A stretch of DNA of 50,762 bases from positions 1 to 50,762 of IMG/VR virus record IMGVR_UViG_3300041407_000073; one strand, 5' to 3'. Below, piece by piece: positions 6,452 to 13,045 of this stretch. A model generated the notes under the pieces. It was not told where the DNA came from. It did no database searches and saw only the letters and a list, made by a program, of their open reading frames with translations. Numbering within the stretch: position 1 is the stretch's first letter; each line of letters opens with the position of its first letter. The translations under genes were made by a program, and so were the position numbers. The stretch comes from a virus.

Positions 6452-6483
6452 ATTATCTAGTGTGAATCAAGGGGGCTAGCATC
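6452..6483 (-). promoter_or_regulatory. candidate phage promoter
   Basis: Leftward, GATGCTAGCCCC (CTAG 6479-6476) is followed after 16 nt by TAGATAAT (6459-6452). Two short GC hairpins (6483-6511, TCGGC-TTT-GCCGA and GGCTGC-TAT-GCAGCC) lie directly upstream and may insulate it from read-through. Confidence 0.55.
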
Positions 6484-6523
6484 GGCTTTGCCGACGGCTG
6501 CTATGCAGCCATATGCGTTAGGC

Positions 6524-6601
6524 TTAGCGTGTTATGAGCCAGAACCCATAACAAAGGAGAGCGAGAGCTGCGATACGTTCTACATACCAAAGGTCAGGCA
6601 T
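6524..6601 (-). CDS. 25-residue membrane peptide (tentative)
   Basis: A 25-codon frame overlaps the end of the preceding gene by 8 nt, with AAGGGG about 10 nt upstream of the ATG. The product reads as one hydrophobic helix ending in WLITR. It is tentative because of its size. Confidence 0.35.
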   Translation of the reverse strand: MPDLWYVERIAALALLCYGFWLITR

Positions 6602-6815
6602 TACACGTTAACCCCTTACCAGTTGGCTTGTACCATTCCTTGAGGTTAGAGCGGGCACCACGATAGACCTTATCGTTCATTTTCTTCAAGGCCTTACGGG
6701 CTTCGACGCTATCCTCAGCCTTGAGTGCTAGCACACGTTCTTCACGCATTACAAGCTTGGAAGCTTTAGGCCGTGAGTCAGTGTGATTGATGCGTTGTTT
6801 CTTCTGGAAGCTCAT
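6594..6815 (-). CDS. small basic protein, 73 aa
   Basis: The protein is lysine/arginine-rich and helical (MSFQKKQRINHTDSRPK). It starts at ATG 6815 with GGAG 6 nt upstream and overlaps the preceding stop as ATGA. Nucleic-acid binding is plausible; no family is recognised. Confidence 0.55.
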   Translation of the reverse strand: MSFQKKQRINHTDSRPKASKLVMREERVLALKAEDSVEARKALKKMNDKVYRGARSNLKEWYKPTGKGLTCNA

Positions 6816-6946
6816 GGTTGTCTCCAATAGGTAAGCATTAGTGTTTGATGGTTGACGCTGAACTTATATCCTTCACGCCGACTCATCTCCATTACTTCCC
6901 TCACCTCAATCCAGCTACGGCACTGGACATAACAATATTGAATCAT
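6812..6946 (-). CDS. small hypothetical protein, 44 aa
   Basis: ATG at 6946 has GGGAG 7 nt upstream, and the stop overlaps the next start as ATGA. It follows directly after a striking 19-bp inverted repeat (6962-7032) whose RNA could control access to its ribosome site. The product is charged, with REVMEMSRREGYKF. No family is recognised. Confidence 0.5.
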   Translation of the reverse strand: MIQYCYVQCRSWIEVREVMEMSRREGYKFSVNHQTLMLTYWRQP

Positions 6947-6961
6947 GTCTGTTCTCCCGTT

Positions 6962-7044
6962 GGTTTACTTAAGACTACTGAGCTCGGTTTAAGTATCAAG
7001 CCATGGGATAACCCAGTAGTCTTAAGTAAACCTTTCGGTTTACT
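6962..7044 (-). promoter_or_regulatory. leader RNA with two mutually exclusive hairpins
   Basis: Leftward, GGTTTACTTAAGACTACTG (7032-7014) pairs perfectly over 19 bp with its complement at 6980-6962 around a 33-nt loop. The first eight bases of the upstream arm can instead pair with AGTAAACC at 7044-7037, giving an 8-bp hairpin capped by a GAAA (GNRA) tetraloop. The two folds compete. The long stem ends 7 nt before the GGGAG site of the 44-residue gene. An attenuator or translational switch is inferred. Confidence 0.5.
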
Positions 7045-7453
7045 CCGAGGGACTTAGCGTGTGCTAGGTCAACTCGGGTCAGTAGCTCCCTAGCTAGATG
7101 GTTGCTAATCATCATCACTAGTCGGCATTATGGGCACTGACTGGCCCCGTGCTTAACTATCCCAAGCAATCGATATGGAGCTACATTATTCGCTTGTAGC
7201 ATAGCGGGCTGGTCTACAATCCATCAGCGCGGACTACTTAGCTTTCTCGGGCTAGACTACACACATTTAAGGTTCGCCTTGGCCGTACACTTTACTTTGT
7301 AGCGCCCCCTAGTGGGACATACAGTTGGCTAGTTTCAGCTAGGCCCGTTTGCCTGTTTGTGTTGCTTGGTGCCCATGTTACGGTGATTCAGTGTTGCTGT
7401 CAAGCGGTTGTTGAAATCATTTTCTACTACTTACCAGCTAGGCTTGCATTGCA
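7045..7453. other. non-coding stretch
   Basis: I found no frame with a start and ribosome site on either strand. Stop codons are frequent (many CTAG/TTAG words). Nothing else in it could be assigned. It is presumably leader or structural DNA of the early region. Confidence 0.5.
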
Positions 7454-7573
7454 TTAGCTCAAGGCCAACACAGCGCCAACAATAACACTTACTACAGCAG
7501 ACAATATGAATAGGGACATTGCCAACTCAAAGGGGCTAATGTCTTGCTTATCATAGATGCTCTTACGTTTCAT
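7454..7573 (-). CDS. 39-residue membrane peptide
   Basis: ATG at 7573 has AGG 8 nt upstream. A charged N-terminus (MKRKSIYDKQDISPFE) precedes a hydrophobic helix over about residues 17-38, so the N-terminus is likely cytoplasmic. It is isolated in otherwise non-coding early DNA. The function is unknown. Confidence 0.5.
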   Translation of the reverse strand: MKRKSIYDKQDISPFELAMSLFILSAVVSVIVGAVLALS

Positions 7574-7762
7574 GCTAGTTACCTGTAGTCAGTGATTGTG
7601 CCTTACGTTGTTGCTTGCGCTAGAGGTAGTCCCTAACATGGCGAACCATGCTAAGCCCTTGCTAGCTAACCCCTCGCTCCAAGAGCTTGTTAGGTATGGG
7701 CCTATCTAATCATGTAGCTGTGTTGCTTGTCAATCCAGCAGTCTGCTGTAGTGTAGCACCTG
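7574..7762. other. non-coding stretch with a UUCG hairpin
   Basis: No supported gene. Leftward, TAGCATGG-TTCG-CCATGTTA (7653-7634) forms an 8-bp stem with a UUCG tetraloop, a typical stable RNA cap. A short GCACC/GGTGC hairpin overlaps the end of the next gene upstream. Confidence 0.4.
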
Positions 7763-7963
7763 TCACAAGGTGCCGCACTTAGCCTTATCATCCATCACCC
7801 TAGCTACCGTTGTCAAGTGCATCCCGCTCATACGTTTAGAGCCTTTGCGGATTGCCTTACAGTCTCGGTTGCCACGGCCTTGGCTAAGCAACTCATTTGC
7901 AAACATAGACATGCCATTGTTTGCACAAGCGCCAGCCAATACAACGATTGGATTTACGAACAT
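7763..7963 (-). CDS. first leftward gene, 66 aa hypothetical
   Basis: ATG at 7963 has AGGAGG 7 nt upstream, the strongest site in the early region. The N-terminus is hydrophobic and glycine/alanine-rich (FVNPIVVLAGACANNG) and the rest is basic. It is the first gene after the promoter and boxA-like region and so is probably expressed immediately after infection. The function is unknown. Confidence 0.6.
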   Translation of the reverse strand: MFVNPIVVLAGACANNGMSMFANELLSQGRGNRDCKAIRKGSKRMSGMHLTTVARVMDDKAKCGTL

Positions 7964-8005
7964 GGTAGTGCCTCCTATGTGGGTACACTACAGCAGACTA
8001 CAGAT

Positions 8006-8017
8006 TGTTAAAGAGCG
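8006..8017 (-). promoter_or_regulatory. boxA-like antitermination site
   Basis: Leftward, CGCTCTTTAACA matches the ribosomal-operon boxA (TGCTCTTTAACA) at 11 of 12 bases. BoxA is the RNA site bound by NusB/S10. It lies 43 nt before the first leftward gene. It overlaps the predicted start of the adjacent promoter-like element, so both may not operate in one transcript. Confidence 0.4.
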
Positions 8018-8049
8018 GTTGTACATGAAACTGGCGTGGCTAGTATTGC
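8018..8049 (-). promoter_or_regulatory. candidate phage promoter before first leftward gene
   Basis: Leftward, AATACTAGCC (CTAG 8043-8040) is followed after 16 nt by TACAAC (8023-8018). Spacing agrees with the family, but the downstream box is a weaker match. Confidence 0.35.
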
Positions 8050-8437
8050 ATAAGCCTGTCGGTTTGGGAAGTCCCTGCATAGGCGAACCTATGACAAGCC
8101 CCGAACAACCTAGGAAGGTAATACCTTACGGTCTTACATGTTGCTTCCATGGATTGAAGACTACAGGTATGAGCTTAGGTAGTCAATGACCATTCGTCGG
8201 CCTAGGCTTACTAGGTAGTCACACCCACTACCAGGCACACAACCATAGTGCCGACACAACCTGGCTTTATCAGTGACTCAATGGTTAACGAACCGGGCGT
8301 ACGTGAGCCTTATACCTACACGTAGCACTAAGCGTGCCAATAGACATGCCCCTACGTGTACTCGTATGCAATACGTTTGTTAATACTAAACGTGGGCTAC
8401 GCCCACCATGTCCCTAAACGCATAACATCAAGTGCTC

Positions 8438-8451
8438 GTCCGTCAGGACGT
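8438..8451. repeat. hairpin repeat, copy 1
   Basis: GTCCGTCAGGACGT forms a short GTCC-GTCA-GGAC stem-loop and recurs identically at 8810-8823, enclosing the G-quadruplex and palindrome region. Confidence 0.6.
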
Positions 8452-8576
8452 ATAGGAACATGAGCCAATGAATACAGGGCATGTAGCTTAGTTATGTAAT
8501 GAATGTATGCCTAGTTGTAATGTGAACATGCACGAACAAAGGCAATGCAACTAACCAACCCCCTCTTAGTTCATGT

Positions 8577-8590
8577 AGAACGATCGTTCT
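8577..8590. promoter_or_regulatory. 14-bp perfect palindrome, possible operator
   Basis: AGAACGATCGTTCT is a perfect 14-bp palindrome in non-coding DNA, followed within 20 nt by the shorter palindromic words TGTATATACA and TGTACA. A binding site for a dimeric regulator or host protein is possible. Confidence 0.4.
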
Positions 8591-8627
8591 CCTTGCTTGT
8601 ATATACATGTACACTTGCAACTAAGGT

Positions 8628-8653
8628 GGGTGGGCAGGGGGTTAGGGGAGGGG
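8628..8653 (+). other. G-quadruplex motif
   Basis: Five runs of three to five guanines (8628-8630, 8632-8634, 8637-8641, 8645-8648, 8650-8653) are separated by loops of one to three bases. This fits the standard four-tract G-quadruplex rule with a spare tract. Confidence 0.6.
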
Positions 8654-8759
8654 TGTGTATACTTGCATTGTACCTTAAGAATTTCTAGTAGTAATACGAG
8701 GCTCTGAAGAAGGGCCCGTCAAGGTTCTCTCCGTATAGAAGAGGGAATGTCTAGGTGGG

Positions 8760-8784
8760 CTCCCTTGTCATGATGGCAGGGGAG
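8760..8784 (+). other. leader hairpin upstream of the late genes
   Basis: The 25 nt from CTCCC to GGGAG fold into an 11-bp stem with a TGA loop, including two G-T pairs. No T-run follows. It lies about 95 nt before the first late gene. Confidence 0.4.
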
Positions 8785-8809
8785 TACTAATACGCATAGA
8801 GGGCCTCCT

Positions 8810-8834
8810 GTCCGTCAGGACGTTTAGCTAAACG
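8810..8834. repeat. hairpin repeat copy 2 joined to a 14-bp palindrome
   Basis: The 14-mer GTCCGTCAGGACGT (8810-8823) repeats the site at 8438. It overlaps CGTTTAGCTAAACG (8821-8834), a perfect 14-bp palindrome. An AT-rich, promoter-like stretch (GTATAAATATGAATATTAAT) follows before the ribosome site of the first late gene. Confidence 0.5.
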
Positions 8835-8878
8835 CATGAGTATAAATATGAATATTAATAAAAGGGAGGTTCGGTAGT

Positions 8879-9526
8879 ATGACAGACATAGTTCTCATAC
8901 CCATCACCTCTGGATACAATCTGTCGAAGATCAATGGTAACTTTGTAGAGATACAAAATACTATTAACAGTGATGTCCTGCACGTACAAGGTGGTAACAA
9001 CACCATGTACCAAGACTTGGACATGAATGGTAATGCCCTCCTTAACTTAGCTACAGACCCAAGTAACCCCGGCAGTCTCCTCACTGTGGCTGATGGGGAT
9101 GTTCGGTACTACAACGTCTTAGGGGACACCTTAGAGGGTCCCATGGATGTTGATGGTAATATGGTTACAGGGCTTAGAGAACCTGTAGGCCCTACAGAGG
9201 CGGTAAGGAAGCAAGAGTTTGATGAGGAGGTTGACGCTAGGGTTGACGCTGACATTAGTCTACAAGACCAACTCAATGGCACCAACCCACCAATGGGTAG
9301 TGCGTTCAGTATAGTGAGTTGGCATGGTCAGCTTATAGCTAACTCTATAGCCATCCCAGACAATGTTAATGCGTGGTCCTTTGGGCCTACCATTACTATT
9401 GGCGTAGGGCAAGTGGTAGAGGTTGGTGCTAACTCTTTCTGGACTATAGCTAATGGTGCCACTACAGGCGATGGTACCCTCAACCCAGAGATTCCTAGCC
9501 CACTTGATATGGGAGTTTTAACATGA
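8879..9526 (+). CDS. tail fibre protein, N-terminal adaptor-like
   Basis: A 215-residue protein. YNLSKINGNFVEIQNTIN and DLDMNGNALLNLATDPSNPGSL are typical of phage tail-fibre N-terminal regions that dock on the tail. GGGAGG precedes the ATG by 9 nt. It ends in an ATGA overlap with the next fibre gene, so the two probably form a multi-part fibre in which this subunit attaches to the virion. It heads the late operon. Confidence 0.75.
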   Translation: MTDIVLIPITSGYNLSKINGNFVEIQNTINSDVLHVQGGNNTMYQDLDMNGNALLNLATDPSNPGSLLTVADGDVRYYNVLGDTLEGPMDVDGNMVTGLREPVGPTEAVRKQEFDEEVDARVDADISLQDQLNGTNPPMGSAFSIVSWHGQLIANSIAIPDNVNAWSFGPTITIGVGQVVEVGANSFWTIANGATTGDGTLNPEIPSPLDMGVLT

Positions 9527-10758
9527 GTGAAGATGTCTTCCAACTCAAGCGAGGCACTACAGCGGCTGTAAATGCGTACCTACCCGCTGCCGGTGAGCCT
9601 GTCTATGATGTGACACTAAAGCAACTTAAGGTAGGTGATGGCGTCACCTTAGGGGGCACTGACCCTAGCCTCTCCAATGCGAACCTTAGTGCCTTAGCGG
9701 GCCTGACAGGGGCTGCTGATCGATTGGCGTACTTCACAGGTGTAGGTGCGATGGCGCTTACCCCTCTGACGGCTGTAGCTCGGGCGTTGCTGGATGACAC
9801 TACTGTTGCGGCTCAGCGGACTACGCTTGGGCTCGGCACTGTGGCCACGTCCGATGTAACCACGTCGGCTACGGATACCACAGCAGGCAGGATTCTGAAG
9901 GTTGGGGACTTCGGGGTCGGGGGCTCAACCCTATCCTCTATCGCAGACCTAGATGCCTTGCGCGCTGATAGCAGTGTGCAGATTACGAGCACCGTGGCTA
10001 CTTCCGCAGGCCTGCCACTTGGGGTTGGGTATTCGGTTAAACACGTCGGTGGAACGTCGTCTGCTAGCGGACACCATCAGTTTGCCTCCCCTATCACGTC
10101 CGTTGCCGCTAACCGAAACAAAGTGTTCCACCGACAGTTGTTCGGGGGTGCATGGTCCGCATGGGAAGAATTCGCTTACGGCGGCGCTAACTCCAGCATC
10201 ACCAGCCTAACCGGCCTGACTACTGCGCTTAGTGTGTTGCAGGGTGGCACTGGGGTAACGACTTCGACTGGTACAGGGGCCGGCGTTCACGCTACCTCGC
10301 CAGCGCTTACCGGGACGCCAACAGCGCCTACGGCAGCAGTAGGCACGAACACTACACAGCTCGCAACAGCTGCGATGGTCCAGGCGGAGATTGCCAACAA
10401 ACGTACTTGGGCGGCATACACACCTACAGTGACTTCTGTTAGTGGTACATTCACTTCTATAAGTGCTACAGGTAAGTTTATGGTTGCTTTCGGCATCTGC
10501 CACTTTCAAGTGGTGGTTACAGTGACAACAAAAGGGACTGGAGTTAGGCCAATTGTATCTCTCCCAGTCGCCGCCTTAGCTGGTAGCCAGGGAGCTCCTA
10601 TCCCTGCAAGAGAGGGGGTATTGACAGGTAAGTCGGGGGTAGCACGTATTACGACAGGGTTATTGACGGCGGAGACAGCTGACTACACCGGTACTGGCGA
10701 CCTAGCTACGGCTGATGGCGCTATAATTTATATTAGCGGCAGCTACCCAGTCGCATAA
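9523..10758 (+). CDS. tail fibre protein, receptor-binding candidate
   Basis: 411 residues. The N-terminus (FQLKRGTTAAVNAYLPAAGEP, then LKVGDGVTLGG) resembles the short beta domain at the start of many fibres and of the Bordetella phage Mtd. The middle carries fibre-repeat sequence (RTTLGLGTVAT; LQGGTGVTTSTGTG; GTPTAPTAAVGTNTTQLATA) common in Pseudomonas and enterobacterial phage tails. The C-terminal ~120 residues look like a separate beta-rich tip. The centre of the gene is visibly richer in G and C than its neighbours, suggesting recent exchange. GGGAG lies 7 nt before ATG. Confidence 0.8.
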   Translation: MSEDVFQLKRGTTAAVNAYLPAAGEPVYDVTLKQLKVGDGVTLGGTDPSLSNANLSALAGLTGAADRLAYFTGVGAMALTPLTAVARALLDDTTVAAQRTTLGLGTVATSDVTTSATDTTAGRILKVGDFGVGGSTLSSIADLDALRADSSVQITSTVATSAGLPLGVGYSVKHVGGTSSASGHHQFASPITSVAANRNKVFHRQLFGGAWSAWEEFAYGGANSSITSLTGLTTALSVLQGGTGVTTSTGTGAGVHATSPALTGTPTAPTAAVGTNTTQLATAAMVQAEIANKRTWAAYTPTVTSVSGTFTSISATGKFMVAFGICHFQVVVTVTTKGTGVRPIVSLPVAALAGSQGAPIPAREGVLTGKSGVARITTGLLTAETADYTGTGDLATADGAIIYISGSYPVA

Positions 10759-10767
10759 GGAGTTTAA

Positions 10768-12510
10768 ATGAGTACTTTAAGAACTGATACACTAGAGTCA
10801 ACTGACAGCACTTTCTCTATTGATGTGAAGGACTTAGCCCCAGTAAAGAGCGTAGACTCTATTGCTGCCCTTAAGCTCCTGCTGAGCGTCAATAGCAGCG
10901 CTGCACAAGTGACTGGCTACTACACTGCTGGCGACGGTGGTGGTGGCCTATACAAGTTAGACCCCCTAGACGTCACCACCCCTGATAACAAGGGGACAGT
11001 CATTGTAGCTAATGATGGTGGTCGATGGAAGCTCACATACCAAGGAGCCTTGAATGTAAGGCAATTTGGCGCTAAGTGCGATGGCGTGACTGATGACTAC
11101 CTTGCCATCCTTGCTGCCCACTCTGCGTCTGCTGAAGTTGTCTACCCTACCGCCACCATAGTCTGTAGCCAACAAGTTGTTGTACCAGCCCCTTTTGGGT
11201 TTAGGGGGGATGGCATCAATAAGACAGTGATCCTGTTCACTGGTGCCACAAAAGGGTTCCGTGTCACACAGGCATCAAGCGCTCAGGGAATTGTCTTTGA
11301 TGGGGCATCCTTGCAGACAAATACAGATAGCCTTACTACTGTAGCCCTGATGCTTGATGGGTCCTCTCAGTACACTGGGGATGACACTGTACTCCGCATC
11401 ATTGGCGACCGAACCAGCTACCGTTGCCGAGTAGAGAACGTAGACTGTCGAGGCTCCACTGACTCCTCCGGCTGGGGTATGGGCGTACAGTTCCACTCCG
11501 TCATCAACTTCTCTTCAGAGAACATTGTCTATCGTGGCGTAATACCAGCTAACCCAAGCCTTGACAACCTTAAAGGCTACGGCATTGTAGTTAGTGGTAA
11601 CGGGGCTGTGGTTGACTTTAGCATCCGCCGCTACTGGGGATTCTATGCTGAAGTTGGCATCCTGATGCCGGACTATTTGGAAGGTGGTCATATTTATGAC
11701 TATGAGATGGTAGCTGTAAAATACGGCATCCTCTCTAGGTTTACCCCTGGGGTGAGTGTTTTGCCAGCGGGTCTTTGTGGGTCTTTGGGCATGCACTTGG
11801 GTAACGGTCATGTGAATTGCCAGATTGCTGGCATCTTACTAGAGAAGACTAACCAAGCGCATATCACCAACCAGAATATCTACTTGCAGACAAGGGCCAT
11901 CGACGCCCCAGCCATCTGTCTACAGATAACATCTGGGAACTGGAGTACGATTGACTCTATATTCTGCAATGGGGATTCGGCACTAAACACCAAGACACTG
12001 AACTCCGGCGTGATCTTATCTGCGACTGGGCTTAGCAATGTCACTAACATCTCTGGCAGTAGCTTGCTTAGCGCTGTGACGCTAATCGAGTCAAGTGGGA
12101 ATGACTTAGATAATCTTCGCTCGGCATTTTGCACCTATGTTATTAACGGTGATGGGACCTCGACTAATAATTATGTTGGCAAGCGTAGGGCGCAGTCTAA
12201 CACAGGTGCTAAGTATAGCTTAGGTGTAGGTAACAACATCCACATGGATGAATTCTCTACCACATTCTTACAACCTTTCTCCAGCCAGAGTAGCTTTACG
12301 ATTGATGTAGCAGTTCCGGCTGGTGTGTTCTCAGAGGCCCCTTTGTTCGCCAGTCTTGTCGCGGACAGTGGTGCTATCTCCTTTAACTCTCAGTACTCAT
12401 ATGACACTTCAACTGCGACTAGCGTAAAATTCTTTGTAACCCCACAGCCCCCTGCTGTTAACCTTGGCGTAGCCACTATCAGGTTCTCCATGAACAGTAA
12501 AGGTAACTAA
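10768..12510 (+). CDS. tail spike with pectate-lyase-like beta-helix
   Basis: 580 residues. After an N-terminal linker comes GYYTAGDGGGGLYKLDP (about 50-66) and NVRQFGAKCDGVTDDYLAI (about 96-114), the usual entry into a pectate-lyase-3 right-handed beta-helix. The remainder is beta-helical in character and ends in a short trimerisation-like beta domain. Such proteins are often polysaccharide depolymerases; catalytic residues cannot be identified by eye. AAGGAG precedes the ATG. Confidence 0.8.
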   Translation: MSTLRTDTLESTDSTFSIDVKDLAPVKSVDSIAALKLLLSVNSSAAQVTGYYTAGDGGGGLYKLDPLDVTTPDNKGTVIVANDGGRWKLTYQGALNVRQFGAKCDGVTDDYLAILAAHSASAEVVYPTATIVCSQQVVVPAPFGFRGDGINKTVILFTGATKGFRVTQASSAQGIVFDGASLQTNTDSLTTVALMLDGSSQYTGDDTVLRIIGDRTSYRCRVENVDCRGSTDSSGWGMGVQFHSVINFSSENIVYRGVIPANPSLDNLKGYGIVVSGNGAVVDFSIRRYWGFYAEVGILMPDYLEGGHIYDYEMVAVKYGILSRFTPGVSVLPAGLCGSLGMHLGNGHVNCQIAGILLEKTNQAHITNQNIYLQTRAIDAPAICLQITSGNWSTIDSIFCNGDSALNTKTLNSGVILSATGLSNVTNISGSSLLSAVTLIESSGNDLDNLRSAFCTYVINGDGTSTNNYVGKRRAQSNTGAKYSLGVGNNIHMDEFSTTFLQPFSSQSSFTIDVAVPAGVFSEAPLFASLVADSGAISFNSQYSYDTSTATSVKFFVTPQPPAVNLGVATIRFSMNSKGN

Positions 12511-12517
12511 CTCTCAA

Positions 12518-13042
12518 ATGGGCCAAGGACGGCCACCGAGGACTCTTATGATCAATAAAGAGCAGCTACAAGATACAATGGGCAGGCCTTTAACACAGAG
12601 CTTATTCCTAGAGCTTGGGTATTCAGAGTACTCTGTCTACACGCTCAAGGAACAAGACTATGCCTACAAAGGTAAGAACTACCCATCTCTCAAACGTCTC
12701 TACCTCAAAGAGGAAGATGTCACTGAGTATGAATTCGCCACTAAGCACCTGCTTGGTTGGCAACACTGGAAGCGCCTCTGTGAGAACAAACAGATCCGTA
12801 AGCACATTGATGATTGGCGAGAAGAGCTAGAACTTAAGATTCGCTCTCAGGCCATACGAGATATGCAGGGCCTGTGTGCCTCTGAGAACGGCAACTTCTC
12901 TGCCGCTAAGTTTCTAGCTGACCGTGGTTGGGAGAAGCGTGCTCCGGGACGCCCTAGTAAGCATGACAAAGAGAAAGAAGACCGACTGGCAGACCGCCTC
13001 TCAGACGAATTTAGTGCGGACATCATCCGACTTAAGGTGTAA
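12518..13042 (+). CDS. terS: terminase small subunit
   Basis: 174 residues, helical, with AAKFLADRGWEKRAPGRPSK near the C-terminus, a signature of small terminase (DNA maturase A) proteins of T7-like podoviruses. It lies directly upstream of the large subunit. The ATG at 12518 has a poor ribosome site. ATG at 12548 has GAGG 6 nt upstream and may be the true start (164 residues). Confidence 0.75.
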   Translation: MGQGRPPRTLMINKEQLQDTMGRPLTQSLFLELGYSEYSVYTLKEQDYAYKGKNYPSLKRLYLKEEDVTEYEFATKHLLGWQHWKRLCENKQIRKHIDDWREELELKIRSQAIRDMQGLCASENGNFSAAKFLADRGWEKRAPGRPSKHDKEKEDRLADRLSDEFSADIIRLKV

Positions 13043-13045
13043 GTA

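Larger units (their letters stand above)
7964..8878. other. divergent non-coding control region, 0.9 kb
   Basis: No gene with a ribosome site was found. The region separates the leftward and rightward blocks. It contains the boxA-like site, an inverted repeat (TACACGTAG 8317-8325 with CTACGTGTA 8352-8360), a GTGGGC/GCCCAC hairpin near 8394, duplicated GTCCGTCAGGACGT sites, a 14-bp palindrome and a G-quadruplex motif. It is a likely place for early promoters, an origin, or the physical ends of the virion DNA; none of these could be proven. Confidence 0.6.

Noticed and set aside
5908-6465. A 185-codon plus-strand frame opposite the 183-residue early protein
   Set aside because: Antisense shadow. 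The leftward frame has a promoter-like element and ribosome site; this one has neither.
7100-7440. Possible additional tRNAs in the non-coding region
   Set aside because: No TTCRA-type T arm with a matching acceptor stem was found.
8040-8150. A 36-codon leftward frame before the first early gene
   Set aside because: No ribosome site precedes its ATG, and its end overlaps the promoter-like element.
7770-8189. A 139-codon plus-strand frame in the early region
   Set aside because: It overlaps the well-supported leftward 66-residue gene and the control region, with no ribosome site before its start.
8691-8800. Two TAATACG words (8692 and 8789) followed by GGG, resembling T7 promoters
   Set aside because: Spacing from TAATACG to GGG differs from the T7 promoter in both cases, the middle does not match, and there is no T7-like RNA polymerase gene.
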